A stretch of DNA of 64,000 nucleotides from Alphaproteobacteria bacterium LSUCC0684 (lineage in GTDB: Bacteria; Pseudomonadota; Alphaproteobacteria; Puniceispirillales; UBA1172), in the NCBI GenBank assembly GCA_041228335.1, contig CP166130.1:248001-312000 (forward strand), given 5' to 3'. The translations under genes and the position numbers were made by a program. Positions 32,703 to 42,219 of the stretch are shown in pieces. The notes under the pieces are model-generated. The model was not told the DNA's origin and searched no databases. It saw only the letters and a program-made list of their open reading frames with translations. Numbering within the stretch: the stretch's first letter is position 1; the number at the start of each line of letters is the position of its first letter.

Positions 32703-34742
32703 ATGAAAAAGTACATACTTTCGGCATTTGCAGTTCTGGCCATGCCGGCGGCTGCCTATGCCAACTGCCCGGGAATTACCGTGGCAGATATGAAAGGTGT
32801 CAAATCCGGCGCCTACCCGCAACAATATGAAGTCGCTGAATTTGAAGCGGCCGCGGGCTGTAAAATGTCGTTTTCATCCAATCCGGATGCGGCATCACTT
32901 AATGCAAGAATTCAGGGTAATCCAGATCTTCCACCGCTGGCAGATCGTATCCCGCAAGAACCGCTGGTCGTTGTGCCCTATAGCAGCATTGGTAAATACG
33001 GCGGCACCCTGGATGCGCTTTCCAACGCCACCGAAGCCGGCACCTCGGACTTTCTCTCGATCCGTCACGTGAACCTGGTTCGCTATTCCGATGACCTGCA
33101 GACAATCGTTCCAAACGTTGCAAAGTCATGGGAATGGAATTCTGACTACACCAAATTGACCTTCCATCTTCGCGCAGGTCACAAGTGGTCGGACGGCCAG
33201 CCTTTCACCTCTGCGGACGTGAAGTTCTGGTATGACAACCTGATGATGGACACGAACGTCTTCGAGAAGCCCAAGGATTATGCCCTTGTCGGTGGTGAGC
33301 GGATGACGGTTGATACGCCGGACGCGACTACAGTTGTGTTTAACTTGCCTGCGCCAAAGCCAGGCCTTCTGGCGCATTTCGCAACCTCCTATGCTCAAGG
33401 CTTCCAGCCGAAGCACTTCCTGGGTCAGTTCCATCCAGGCATCAGCGCGGATGCAGATGCCAAGGCAAAGGCACTGGGTTTTGAGAATGGCTATGCAGTA
33501 ATTCGTGCCTATTATGGTTCATCTGACTGGACCGACACGCCGTCACCTATGCTGAACTCACCTGACAAAGTGGCCAAGATGCCTGGCGCGGCTGTGCCAA
33601 CGCTTGAAAGCCATTTTGTTGTCTCGGAAACCACCGAAGGCCGCCATTTCGTGGCCAACCCCTACTTCCACATGGTGGATACCTCAGGTCAGCAGCTTCC
33701 CTACATCAACGAGATGGATGAGATCTACGCCAATGATCACGAAGTCCGCCTGCTGAAGCTGATCAACGCTGAAGTTGACTACAAGTCCCAGTCTCTCGGC
33801 CTGCCTGACGCCCCGATCCTGCTCCAGAACATGGAAAAGGGTGACTACACGGTACAGATCAAGCCGCGGATTTCAATGCCGACGGTGTCGTTCAACGTGA
33901 CGAGTGAAGATGCCGGCAAGCGTGCTATCTTCGGTGACCTTCGTTTCCGTAAGGCCATGTCCATCGCGATGGACCGTAACGCGATCAACGAGACGGCGTA
34001 TTTCGGCCAGGGTGAAGCACGCCAGTATGTAGGCTTCTCGCCGGTGCCCAGCTTTGTCGATTCCAAGTGGCTGACCTTTGCAACCGAGCATGATCCTGCC
34101 GGTGCCAAGGCACTGCTGGATGAAATCGGGCTGGTCGATCAGAACGGCGATGGTATCCGTGACCTGCCGGGTGGCGCTCCATTTATCCTGAACCTTCAGT
34201 TCGCCCAGCAGGGCCTGCCGGGTCAGGTGGTGGAACTGATCGCGCAAAGCTGGAATGCTGTCGGCATCCAGAGCGCGGTCAAGGAAGTCACACCAGATGA
34301 GTATCGCTCAGCTCAGTCATCAAACCAGCTCGATGTTGGCCTGTGGGAGAAATCCCAGCCGCTGGCTATCGTTCTCGGCAATAACGAGCTGTGGGTTCCA
34401 CCGTTCGAAAACTACTTCGCTCACCGCACAGGCATGCTGTGGGCTGAGTGGGTTGACAGCAATGGCGCCTCAGGTGTTGAGCCGCCGGAATACGTCAAGC
34501 AGCTGATGAATGACATCAACGCATTCCAGTCGACCCCGGTCGGCACGCCGGAATCAAACGCCATCGGCGCACGCATGGTTGAAAACATGACTTCCAACCT
34601 TTTGTTCCTTGGCACAGTTCTGTCGGCAGGACCGATCTATCATCGCAACGCGTTGAAGAACGTGCCTGAGTTCATGACCGAGTCCTATGAATACTACCGC
34701 ACCTATCCGTACCGTGGTGCGCAGTGGTATCTGGACGAATAA
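32703..34742 (+). CDS. Large peptide-type ABC transporter substrate-binding protein
   Basis: A 679-residue periplasmic binding protein of the SBP_bac_5 (DppA/OppA) family. The signal peptide is MKKYILSAFAVLAMPAAAYA. Family motifs include VPNVAKSWEWNSDYTKLTFH, LRAGHKWSDGQPFTSADVKF and DLRFRKAMSIAMDRNAINE. It is about 100-150 residues longer than ordinary members, partly through an N-terminal Cys-containing segment (residues 21-75) before the first conserved block. First gene of an operon with two permeases and two ATPases, preceded by GGAGG. The ligand could be a peptide, opine or sugar-type compound; nothing in the sequence decides. Confidence 0.9.
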   Translation: MKKYILSAFAVLAMPAAAYANCPGITVADMKGVKSGAYPQQYEVAEFEAAAGCKMSFSSNPDAASLNARIQGNPDLPPLADRIPQEPLVVVPYSSIGKYGGTLDALSNATEAGTSDFLSIRHVNLVRYSDDLQTIVPNVAKSWEWNSDYTKLTFHLRAGHKWSDGQPFTSADVKFWYDNLMMDTNVFEKPKDYALVGGERMTVDTPDATTVVFNLPAPKPGLLAHFATSYAQGFQPKHFLGQFHPGISADADAKAKALGFENGYAVIRAYYGSSDWTDTPSPMLNSPDKVAKMPGAAVPTLESHFVVSETTEGRHFVANPYFHMVDTSGQQLPYINEMDEIYANDHEVRLLKLINAEVDYKSQSLGLPDAPILLQNMEKGDYTVQIKPRISMPTVSFNVTSEDAGKRAIFGDLRFRKAMSIAMDRNAINETAYFGQGEARQYVGFSPVPSFVDSKWLTFATEHDPAGAKALLDEIGLVDQNGDGIRDLPGGAPFILNLQFAQQGLPGQVVELIAQSWNAVGIQSAVKEVTPDEYRSAQSSNQLDVGLWEKSQPLAIVLGNNELWVPPFENYFAHRTGMLWAEWVDSNGASGVEPPEYVKQLMNDINAFQSTPVGTPESNAIGARMVENMTSNLLFLGTVLSAGPIYHRNALKNVPEFMTESYEYYRTYPYRGAQWYLDE

Positions 34743-34774
34743 GGTCCTGACCTCTCGAACATAGGAATGAGTTG

Positions 34775-34799
34775 GGGCGGCAGTGTTCAGCTGCCGCCC
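34775..34799 (+). terminator. Hairpin between binding-protein and permease genes
   Basis: GGGCGGCAG (34775-34783) and its perfect complement (34791-34799) with a 7-base loop, 33 bases after the binding-protein stop and 42 before the permease start. No T-run follows, so it is less a terminator than a structure that protects the upstream message from 3' decay, raising binding-protein levels. The effect is inferred. Confidence 0.6.
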
Positions 34800-34840
34800 T
34801 GATCACCTAGAAACACTTACCTGACGGGATAAGGCTATCC

Positions 34841-35848
34841 ATGGCACAGTTTATTCAGTTTGTGCTAACCCGCGCAGCGATGGCGGTCATGACGCTGATG
34901 ATAGTGTCGTTGATCGTGTTTTCGCTAATGGAATTGGTGCCCGGCAGTTGCGCTGAGCGCTATCTTGCGTTCAAGAATACCCAAGGCAGCCAGATCACCA
35001 TCGCTGATATCGAGGCGGAAGAACGCCGACTTGGTCTTGACCGTCCTTTTCCTGAACGCTGGGTGAAATGGGTTTATAAGGTCTTTGTTCACGGCGAATT
35101 CGGCGAAAGCTGCATCCTCAGGCTGGACATCAACCAGTTGCTTGCGGACAAGTTTCTTATCTCGCTTGGAATCTGTCTTGCAGCATTGATCTTATCCTAT
35201 GCGATCGCTTTACCCATAGGCATCATATCCGCCAGTTCAAAAAGTGCGGTCGCAAACAATACAATGCGGTTTGTAAGTTATCTCGGGCTGGCACTGCCAA
35301 ACTTTCTGCTCGCGCTGATTATCATGCTCTTCGCCACTGTTTGGTTTGGGGAGAGTCTGACTGGTCTCTATTCCAAAGAGTACCGGGATGCTGCCTGGAA
35401 CTGGGCCAAGTTCATGGATTTTCTCGGTCACGCTTGGCTACCGGTTTTTGTGCTTGGCTGGTCAGCCACCGCCTTTGCTCTGCAGACGGTAAGGGCACTG
35501 ATGCTGGATGAAATCGGCAAGCTTTACGTTACAGCCGCAGCGGCACGCGGGGTTTTGGGTGCAAAACTGTTATGGCGTTACCCGGCCAAGCATTCACTGG
35601 GGCCCGTGGTGAATTCGCTTGGGTTTGATCTGAACCGCATTTTCAACGAGTTGCCGGTGATTGCAATGATTCTGACGTTGACCGAAAGCGGTGCATTGCT
35701 GATTGAGAGCCTCGCACGGTCCAATGACCAGCAGCTTGCGGGCGCGATTATCTTCCTGCTGACGGCAAGCATTGTGGTGATGAACTTTGCCACTGACATC
35801 CTGCTCGCGCTGATCGATCCGCGGGTGCGCCGTGGACTGATGGGGTAA
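34841..35848 (+). CDS. Peptide-type ABC transporter permease (DppB-like)
   Basis: A 335-residue inner-membrane subunit. The first helix is in FVLTRAAMAVMTLMIVSLIV, followed by LMELVPGSCAERYLAF and a periplasmic region, then five helices of the BPD_transp_1 domain. The ATPase-docking loop reads YVTAAAARGVLGAKLLWRYP. The C-terminus ALIDPRVRRGLMG is typical. It pairs with the next gene's product to form the channel. Confidence 0.9.
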   Translation: MAQFIQFVLTRAAMAVMTLMIVSLIVFSLMELVPGSCAERYLAFKNTQGSQITIADIEAEERRLGLDRPFPERWVKWVYKVFVHGEFGESCILRLDINQLLADKFLISLGICLAALILSYAIALPIGIISASSKSAVANNTMRFVSYLGLALPNFLLALIIMLFATVWFGESLTGLYSKEYRDAAWNWAKFMDFLGHAWLPVFVLGWSATAFALQTVRALMLDEIGKLYVTAAAARGVLGAKLLWRYPAKHSLGPVVNSLGFDLNRIFNELPVIAMILTLTESGALLIESLARSNDQQLAGAIIFLLTASIVVMNFATDILLALIDPRVRRGLMG

Positions 35849-35853
35849 AGCCG

Positions 35854-37011
35854 ATGTTATGGAGAAGAAAAGCAAAAGTTACTGGCGTTGACCAGAAAGC
35901 CAAGGAGGCGTATTTCACCGCCTCGCAAGGGCAGTTGATCTGGGCGCGTTTCAAGTCCAACCGGACGGCGATGATCGCTGCCTGGGCACTCACGATCATG
36001 GTGCTGATGGGGCTCTTTGCGCCGTTCCTTTCGCCCTACAATCCGAGCATCGAAGGCCGGGACGAACAGTACGAGAATGGTCGTCCACAGTTGCCCAAAT
36101 TCTGGGATGAGAATGGCTTTTCCATCCGCCCCTTCATTTACGCAACCGAACGTGAACGTTCGATTGCAACGAATTTCCGCTGGGTTATCACCGAGAACAG
36201 GGATAAGCGGCTTTATGTGAAATTCTTTGTTCGTGACTGGGATTACAAACTTCTGTGGGTTGTGCCAACCAACGTGCATTTGTTCGGGGTAGAGGGCGGA
36301 AAGATACACCTGTTCGGCACCGATGGCAGTGGCAAGGACATATTCAGTCGTACCCTGCATGCAATCTGGACGTCGCTTGCAGTTGGCACTCTTGGTGTCA
36401 TGATCGCTTTTGTTCTCGCGCTGGTGATAGGAGGGGTGGCCGGCTATTTCGGCGGCTGGATTGACTCCGTGTTGCAGATGGTGACGGACGCGGTGCGAAC
36501 AGTGCCGCAGATCCCGCTATTCATGGCGATATCGGCGATCCTGCTGGCCTATTGGCCGCAGATATCATCCGAGATGCGTTTCTTTGTCATTTCGATCATT
36601 CTCGGGCTGGTCGGCTGGCCGACCCTTGCGCGGCGCATACGAACCCACCTGTTGACTGAACGTACACAGGAATATGTACTGGCGGCCGAATTGTGTGGTG
36701 CCCCGCCACGGCATATTATCCGCCGCCATTTGTTGCCCTCATTCACCAGTTACATCATTGTCGATCTGATGATCTCTTTTCCCTATATGGTCCGGACCGA
36801 AACCGCCTTGAGTTTCATCGGTCTCGGCCTCAAGGATCCGGTGAACTCTCTTGGGGCATTGCTGCAGAACGTGTCTAAGGCAGATGTGCTGTTGAATTAC
36901 CAGTGGTATTTCATCCCCGTGATTTTCTTCGTTGCGCTTGTGCTGGCCTTCGTCTTTGTCGGAGATGGTCTTCGTGATGCCGCAGACCCTTATACGGATA
37001 CGAAAAAATGA
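35854..37011 (+). CDS. Peptide-type ABC transporter permease (DppC-like) with periplasmic insertion
   Basis: A 385-residue permease. After the first helix (AMIAAWALTIMVLMGLFAPF) comes a ~100-residue periplasmic stretch (residues ~55-150, with ENGFSIRPFIYATERERSI), then FGTDGSGKDIFSRTL and the five-helix transport domain. Its docking loop is YVLAAELCGAPPRHIIRRHL. Ordinary DppC proteins are about 300 residues; the insertion accounts for the difference and resembles the one in YejE-type permeases. Starts five bases after the preceding stop and overlaps the ATPase gene by four bases. Confidence 0.88.
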   Translation: MLWRRKAKVTGVDQKAKEAYFTASQGQLIWARFKSNRTAMIAAWALTIMVLMGLFAPFLSPYNPSIEGRDEQYENGRPQLPKFWDENGFSIRPFIYATERERSIATNFRWVITENRDKRLYVKFFVRDWDYKLLWVVPTNVHLFGVEGGKIHLFGTDGSGKDIFSRTLHAIWTSLAVGTLGVMIAFVLALVIGGVAGYFGGWIDSVLQMVTDAVRTVPQIPLFMAISAILLAYWPQISSEMRFFVISIILGLVGWPTLARRIRTHLLTERTQEYVLAAELCGAPPRHIIRRHLLPSFTSYIIVDLMISFPYMVRTETALSFIGLGLKDPVNSLGALLQNVSKADVLLNYQWYFIPVIFFVALVLAFVFVGDGLRDAADPYTDTKK

Positions 37012-38003
37012 CCTCGCTGATTGACGTTCAGAACCTGACTATCCAGTTCCGTACGGATGAAGGGCTGATCACGGCCGTGGAAGATGTGTCCTTTTCCCTG
37101 AAGAAAGGTGAGGTGATGGGTCTTGTCGGTGAGAGCGGCTCAGGCAAGTCGGTAACGGCAAAGGCGCTGATGCAGCTCAATGCCGGTAATGCCGTTTACT
37201 CCCCGCAGAGCCGCGTGATGCTGGAAGCCGAAAGTGGCCCGGTCGATGTCATGACCTTGCGCACCCCACGTGAGCTGAAAGTCGTGCGCGGCGGTTCGAT
37301 CAGCATGATCTTTCAGGAACCGATGGCGAGTTTTGCCCCGGCGATCACCATCGGCAAGCAGATGGTTGAGCAGTTGCAACTGCATTCCGACATGAGCAAG
37401 GCACAAGCGAAGGCATTGTCGGTCGAGATGCTGGACCGCGTTGGCATATCTGATGCCTCACGCCGGTTTGACCAATACGCGTTTGAACTTTCAGGCGGTA
37501 TGCGGCAGCGGGCGATGATCGCCATGGCCTTGTCAACCAAGCCGCGACTGCTCATCGCGGATGAGCCCACGACAGCACTGGACGTGACAATTCAGGCACA
37601 GGTGATTGACCTGATGAAGGACCTTGTCAACGAATTTCAGATGGGAATCATCTTCATCACCCACGATCTGGGTGTTGTTGCCCAGACCGCCGACAAAGTC
37701 TGCGTGATGTATCTTGGTCGTCTGGTCGAGGAAGGTTCGGTACGCGAAGTAATTCGTAATCCGAAGCACCCTTATACGCGCGGCCTTCTTGCGGCACTGC
37801 CGCGCCTTGATGATCTTGACGCGCCGCTTACCCCGGTGCCGGGTGATATTCCGTCGCCGCTGGAACGGCCGAATGGCTGTGTGTTTAACACCCGATGCGC
37901 GGAACTGGTCGGGCCGATCTGTTCAACACAAATCCCGTTCGAAGAATGGGTTGATCCGGTGCATCGTGTTGCTTGCCACCTCTATCAGAAGGAGGGCCGG
38001 TGA
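37008..38003 (+). CDS. Peptide-type ABC transporter ATPase (DppD-like)
   Basis: A 331-residue ATPase. Walker A GESGSGKS (41-48), Q-loop MIFQEPMASFAP, signature LSGGMRQR, Walker B LLIADEPTTALDVT, and switch His in FITHDLG. The C-terminal oligopeptide domain (GDIPSPLERPNGCVFNTRC) has the usual Cys cluster, thought to bind Fe-S in some DppD proteins. Coupled by overlaps at both ends (ATGA with the permease, TGATG with the next ATPase). Forms a heterodimer with the following gene's product. Confidence 0.92.
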   Translation: MTSLIDVQNLTIQFRTDEGLITAVEDVSFSLKKGEVMGLVGESGSGKSVTAKALMQLNAGNAVYSPQSRVMLEAESGPVDVMTLRTPRELKVVRGGSISMIFQEPMASFAPAITIGKQMVEQLQLHSDMSKAQAKALSVEMLDRVGISDASRRFDQYAFELSGGMRQRAMIAMALSTKPRLLIADEPTTALDVTIQAQVIDLMKDLVNEFQMGIIFITHDLGVVAQTADKVCVMYLGRLVEEGSVREVIRNPKHPYTRGLLAALPRLDDLDAPLTPVPGDIPSPLERPNGCVFNTRCAELVGPICSTQIPFEEWVDPVHRVACHLYQKEGR

Positions 38004-38995
38004 TGGAGCAGAAGATGCTGATTTCCGCCAGGGATCTTTCGGTCAGCTTCCGGATTGGCAAGAGTCTCTTCAGTCACGCAAATCTCAAGGCCGTGGATAA
38101 TGTATCGCTGAATATCCCGAAAGGGTCATTCTTCGGGATCGTGGGGGAGTCCGGCTCCGGCAAGACGACACTTGGCCGCGCATTGCTGCGGGCTGCTCCG
38201 ATTACAGGTGGCAACGCGATCTATCAGGATGATGAGGTTCGTTACGACCTGACCAATATCGGAAAGGATGAGCTTGGGGATTACAGGCGCAGGGCACAAC
38301 TGATCTTTCAGGACCCTTATGCCGCACTATCCCCGCGGATGACGGTCCGTGACATTATCGCCGAGCCGCTCGAAGTCATGAAGATCACCTCATCGCGTGA
38401 AGAAACCGACGCAAGGGTCCGGGAGATCGCCGCTAAATGCAGGCTTAATCTTGAGCATCTGCGGCGGTTCCCGCATGCGTTTTCCGGTGGCCAGCGCCAG
38501 CGGATCTCCATTGCCCGTGCTCTTGTTTCCCGCCCGCAGTTCATCATCGCCGATGAAGCCGTGGCGGCGCTGGATGTGTCCATCCAGGCGGATGTGCTCA
38601 ATCTGCTCAAGCAGCTGCAGGCAGAGATGGGGCTGACCTTCATGTTCATCAGCCATGATCTGAGCGTCGTTGCCCATACATGTGATCACGTGGCGGTGAT
38701 GTATCTTGGCCGTCTGGTTGAAATCGCGCCGACCAGAAAACTCTTTGCGGCGCCGCGGCATCCCTACACGAAAGCGCTTTTCTCCGCGATCCCCTCGCTC
38801 AATCCCGATGAGCGCGGCAAGGCCCAGAAACTGGAAGGGGAGATTCCCTCGCCAACCAATCAGCCGCCGGGGTGCAAATTCCATACACGCTGCCCCCATG
38901 CGGTGGATATCTGCAAATCCGCCGAGCCCAGGCTTGAGGTTGCCGATGGCGAACACGAAGTCGCCTGCCACCGCTGGAAGGAACTTTTTGCCTGA
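38003..38995 (+). CDS. Peptide-type ABC transporter ATPase (DppF-like)
   Basis: A 330-residue ATPase. Walker A GESGSGKTT (48-56), signature FSGGQRQR, Walker B FIIADEAVAALDVS with Ala in the place of the usual Pro-Val pattern's Pro, and switch His in FISHDLS. C-terminal oligopeptide domain with GEIPSPTNQPPGCKFHTRC. The ATG at 38003 overlaps the previous stop, so it is chosen over a start at 37973. Last gene of the operon; the next gene converges from the other strand 36 bases later. Confidence 0.92.
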   Translation: MEQKMLISARDLSVSFRIGKSLFSHANLKAVDNVSLNIPKGSFFGIVGESGSGKTTLGRALLRAAPITGGNAIYQDDEVRYDLTNIGKDELGDYRRRAQLIFQDPYAALSPRMTVRDIIAEPLEVMKITSSREETDARVREIAAKCRLNLEHLRRFPHAFSGGQRQRISIARALVSRPQFIIADEAVAALDVSIQADVLNLLKQLQAEMGLTFMFISHDLSVVAHTCDHVAVMYLGRLVEIAPTRKLFAAPRHPYTKALFSAIPSLNPDERGKAQKLEGEIPSPTNQPPGCKFHTRCPHAVDICKSAEPRLEVADGEHEVACHRWKELFA

Positions 38996-39031
38996 TGATT
39001 TTTTGCCGGATCGGGGCCCTTGGCCGGAGAT

Positions 39032-40645
39032 CTAGTCGGTTGTTCTGAGGCGGCTCTTCTGCACGATCACCACCGCGCCTATCGGCAGGCAGAGGGTGAT
39101 CACGGTAACGGTGATCATCAGGATTCCCAATTCCGAGTAATCAGCGGCGGAAACGATCTCGCCCGTCACCTTGTCCTTCACTTCCCTTGTCACGACAAAG
39201 ATCTGGTTGAGATATTTGGTGCCGAGCGAACTTGCCGACAGGGCCAGATTGGTGAAGGACGCGAATACCGCGAAAAACGTGGCTTTCATGTTTGCGGGCG
39301 CATTTTTCGCGATCCAGGCCAGCAGCGGGATCATGGAGACCTGACCAAGGGGCGATTCCACCGCCGTGTTGATGATGGCGATGAATTTTGCATCGACCAC
39401 GCCACCTGTCATGGAAGCGGTCCACAGATGGAGCCCGTAATACATCCCGATGCTCGGCAGGAACAGCACTGTGCCGGCAATCGTCAGCACGACCATGATC
39501 CGGGCAATCGAATTCCGCGCCATGAACGGTCGCAACAGGATGATCCCGGCAAGGGTAAGCACCGATGCCAGAAGAGAGAGAACAGAGAAGAACTGCTCGT
39601 TGAAAAGCAGAACGTCAATCTCGAACCAGGTTAATCCGGGCCCGGGGCTTGGCATCGCCCGGAAGACAAAGATGATGATCGCCGTGCCGATGATCATCAG
39701 TCTCTGGGATGGTGGCAGGTAGGCCACAAGGCGGCTCATCAGGAAAAGGATGATGGCCGCCGAACCGGCAAAAACGATTTCCTGCGCAAAAGGCAGGTTG
39801 AAGGCGCCGATGCTCACCGAGAAGATCACGAAAACAAGGCTGCCGAGAAGAACAGACCAGTTGACCTCGGTCTTCTCCCGCATGGCGTCTTCACTCGGGG
39901 CGTCAATGCCGCGGGCAGCGAAATCCCTTGCCGATTTCGCGGCGAGAAACCAGGCCAGCGCCACGCCGAGAACGGATATCGCCGGGATGATCAGGGCATA
40001 AAGATAGATATCGGCATAAAGATCGATGCGCTGGCTTTCCCCCAGATCATCAACGCCGCTGAACAGAATGACATTGGCCAGGGCCACCAGCACCGTGCCG
40101 CCGATGATCGCAAAGCGGCCAAGCATCTGCATGGTTGTATGCATGGCCTTGATCTGGTCTTCGGGAAAAGGGGTGCCATCCTTTTCAACCGCGGGCACGG
40201 CCTCAACCGTCATGGCGTCGGCGACAACGTCCTGAATGACATATCCCACCGGGGCAAGGATAACGCTGATCACATACCAGGTTTCCACCGGCAGGATGGT
40301 GGACATCATCACCGTATGGCCGATCAGCCCGTGCATGATCAGGAGGCTCGACGCAATGACAGCGGCGCCGGCAAAAACCATATAGTTCTTGTGCTTCCAG
40401 ATGAGATCAACCAGATGGCCGAGCGGCATCTTGAGCGCCCATGGCAGCCCCGCCCAGAAACCAAGCCCCGCAAGAAAAGCGGCGGACAGATCAAGATAAT
40501 CCTTGATGAAGAACGTGCCGACAATGGCCGTGAGCCCGGAAATACCCGCCGCGGCATAGACCATGAGCGGAGGCAGATAGCTCAGCCTGAACTGCCGGGG
40601 CAAATCGATAAAGGCGGCAAGGATATATTTCAACACGCTGATCAT
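39032..40645 (-). CDS. BT1-family (folate/biopterin-type) MFS transporter
   Basis: A 537-residue polytopic membrane protein with about twelve helices. The stretch FIKDYLDLSAAFLAGLGFWA followed by GLPWALKMPLGHLVDLIWKH resembles the FBT (BT1) branch of the major facilitator superfamily, and GYVIQDVVADAMTVEAVP is a second family-like motif (QDVVADA). In protozoa and cyanobacteria such proteins carry folates and pterins; bacterial substrates are mostly unknown. It is a single gene on the minus strand with convergent neighbours at its 3' side. Confidence 0.7.
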   Translation of the reverse strand: MISVLKYILAAFIDLPRQFRLSYLPPLMVYAAAGISGLTAIVGTFFIKDYLDLSAAFLAGLGFWAGLPWALKMPLGHLVDLIWKHKNYMVFAGAAVIASSLLIMHGLIGHTVMMSTILPVETWYVISVILAPVGYVIQDVVADAMTVEAVPAVEKDGTPFPEDQIKAMHTTMQMLGRFAIIGGTVLVALANVILFSGVDDLGESQRIDLYADIYLYALIIPAISVLGVALAWFLAAKSARDFAARGIDAPSEDAMREKTEVNWSVLLGSLVFVIFSVSIGAFNLPFAQEIVFAGSAAIILFLMSRLVAYLPPSQRLMIIGTAIIIFVFRAMPSPGPGLTWFEIDVLLFNEQFFSVLSLLASVLTLAGIILLRPFMARNSIARIMVVLTIAGTVLFLPSIGMYYGLHLWTASMTGGVVDAKFIAIINTAVESPLGQVSMIPLLAWIAKNAPANMKATFFAVFASFTNLALSASSLGTKYLNQIFVVTREVKDKVTGEIVSAADYSELGILMITVTVITLCLPIGAVVIVQKSRLRTTD

Positions 40646-40911
40646 CTTGAAAAGAGTACATCAAGAGACGGGCTTGACCAAACATCATTTCTTCGGTTGA
40701 AGAGTATCCGAGGCTCTTCGGGCAATGCCGGCTTCGCGCCCTCAGGCAAGGCGCTGAACCTGCTCGATCAGGCCGGGAAAACTCTCTCAAAATGTTCTGT
40801 AAGCGACTGATTTGTCTTAAAAAATCATCTTGCCACCCATGTCAATTCACCTCATCATTTTAACAGCACTCTGCTGGGTGCCATTGAGCAATATGCCTGG
40901 TGAGGGTGACA

Positions 40912-41856
40912 GTGCAGGACGATTTACGCGGTATCTTGTTTATTCTATCCGGCATGCTTCTCTTCAGCGTGCAGGATGTGCTGATCCGGATGATGGCAAG
41001 CGAAGGCTCGCTTGTCCAGATCATGGTTTTCCGTGGTCTGCTTGGCTGTCTTGTGCTGATGGCGTTTCTTCGCCTGACCGGGCGGCCCATTCGCATAGGT
41101 TCAGCCTATCCTGTTCTGGCCCTGATCCGTATCCTGCTTTTCTTCAGTGGCTTTCTGGCCTTTTATTTTGCTCTTTCAGGCATGAGTCTGGCCGAGGCCA
41201 CCAGTCTCTTTTTTGTCAGCCCTATTTTCATCACGATCATTTCAAAACTGGTCTTCAAGAGCGATGTGGGCTGGTATCGGGGGGCGGCGATTGTTGGCGG
41301 CTTTGCCGGTGTGCTGATGATCATCAAACCCTCACCGGGGCAGTTCAACGCGATAGCCCTGTTGCCGGTATTCACCGCCCTTGGTTATGCGATTGCCATG
41401 ATGATCGCGCGGCATACCCGGGACAAGGATACGATCTTCCAGCAGATGCTCCAGCTTTACATCGGCAGTGCTGTTTTCGGCACGGTCGCGGCGCTGGCGC
41501 TCAACCTCCTCGGCATTGATGCCGATACCTTTCCCGAGTTGGATTATCTCGTCCGGAGCTGGAGCTTTGACAATCCCTTCCTTCTTCTGGCCATGGCGAC
41601 GGTGGCGGCATTCGGCAGTCTCGGGATGCTGCTGCTGACAAGCGCTTATCGGGTCGGCTCGCCGCCGGTTCTGGCACCGTTCGAATATTCCCTTCTGTTG
41701 CTGGCATCCCTTTTTGGCTATCTTCTTTTCGATGAGATACCAGATCTCCTTTCGGGTATCGGGATGGTGACGATTGTTGCCAGCGGTCTCTTCATTTTTA
41801 TCCGCGAAGGGGTGCGGCGCAAGCCGCTGGCGGTCAAGACCTCGCTCCGGACATGA
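40912..41856 (+). CDS. EamA/DMT-family transporter
   Basis: A 314-residue inner-membrane protein with ten predicted helices. FILSGMLLFSVQDVLIRMMA is the first helix; ALSGMSLAEATSLFFVSPIF and APFEYSLLLLASLFGYLLF are repeat-end motifs typical of EamA proteins of the S-adenosylmethionine/riboflavin-like group. The GTG at 40912 is preferred because GAGG ends six bases before it; GTGs at 40900 and 40906 are poorly spaced. The substrate is unknown. A small Lrp-type effector gene follows after 99 bases. Confidence 0.8.
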   Translation: MQDDLRGILFILSGMLLFSVQDVLIRMMASEGSLVQIMVFRGLLGCLVLMAFLRLTGRPIRIGSAYPVLALIRILLFFSGFLAFYFALSGMSLAEATSLFFVSPIFITIISKLVFKSDVGWYRGAAIVGGFAGVLMIIKPSPGQFNAIALLPVFTALGYAIAMMIARHTRDKDTIFQQMLQLYIGSAVFGTVAALALNLLGIDADTFPELDYLVRSWSFDNPFLLLAMATVAAFGSLGMLLLTSAYRVGSPPVLAPFEYSLLLLASLFGYLLFDEIPDLLSGIGMVTIVASGLFIFIREGVRRKPLAVKTSLRT

Positions 41857-41955
41857 TCCGCCCGCCCGCAAGCCTCGGCTCTTTACCGAAAGGCAGGAAA
41901 GGGTATACTGCTTGCGTCGCCGGCACCTTGCCTGCTGCGCTGAGAGGAGAGAGGT

Positions 41956-42213
41956 ATGAACACTTCCACCGCCGGGCCGACCCGGGTTTTTGTTCAACTC
42001 CGTTGCCGCCCGGGAACAGCCTATGATGTGGCCGATCAGATCTATGAGCGGGAAATCGTCTCGGAACTCTACTCAACCAGCGGGGAGTGGGATCTTTTCA
42101 TGATCATCTACATCCCTTCCGGCGAAGAGGTTGGCCGTTTCATCAACGACAATATTCTCGACATCCCGAATATTGACCGCTCCCTGACCACCCTGACCTT
42201 CAAGGCATTCTAG
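41956..42213 (+). CDS. Stand-alone Lrp/AsnC effector (RAM) domain protein
   Basis: An 85-residue protein that matches only the C-terminal ligand-binding RAM domain of Lrp/AsnC regulators: VFVQLRCRPGTAYDVADQIY, then EIVSELYSTSGEWDLFMIIY and NIDRSLTTLTFKAF. There is no DNA-binding helix. GGAGAGAGG lies before the ATG. Such stand-alone proteins form rings that bind amino acids and may modulate full-length Lrp proteins. It lies between two EamA transporter genes and converges with the second one. Confidence 0.82.
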   Translation: MNTSTAGPTRVFVQLRCRPGTAYDVADQIYEREIVSELYSTSGEWDLFMIIYIPSGEEVGRFINDNILDIPNIDRSLTTLTFKAF

Positions 42214-42219
42214 AAAGAT

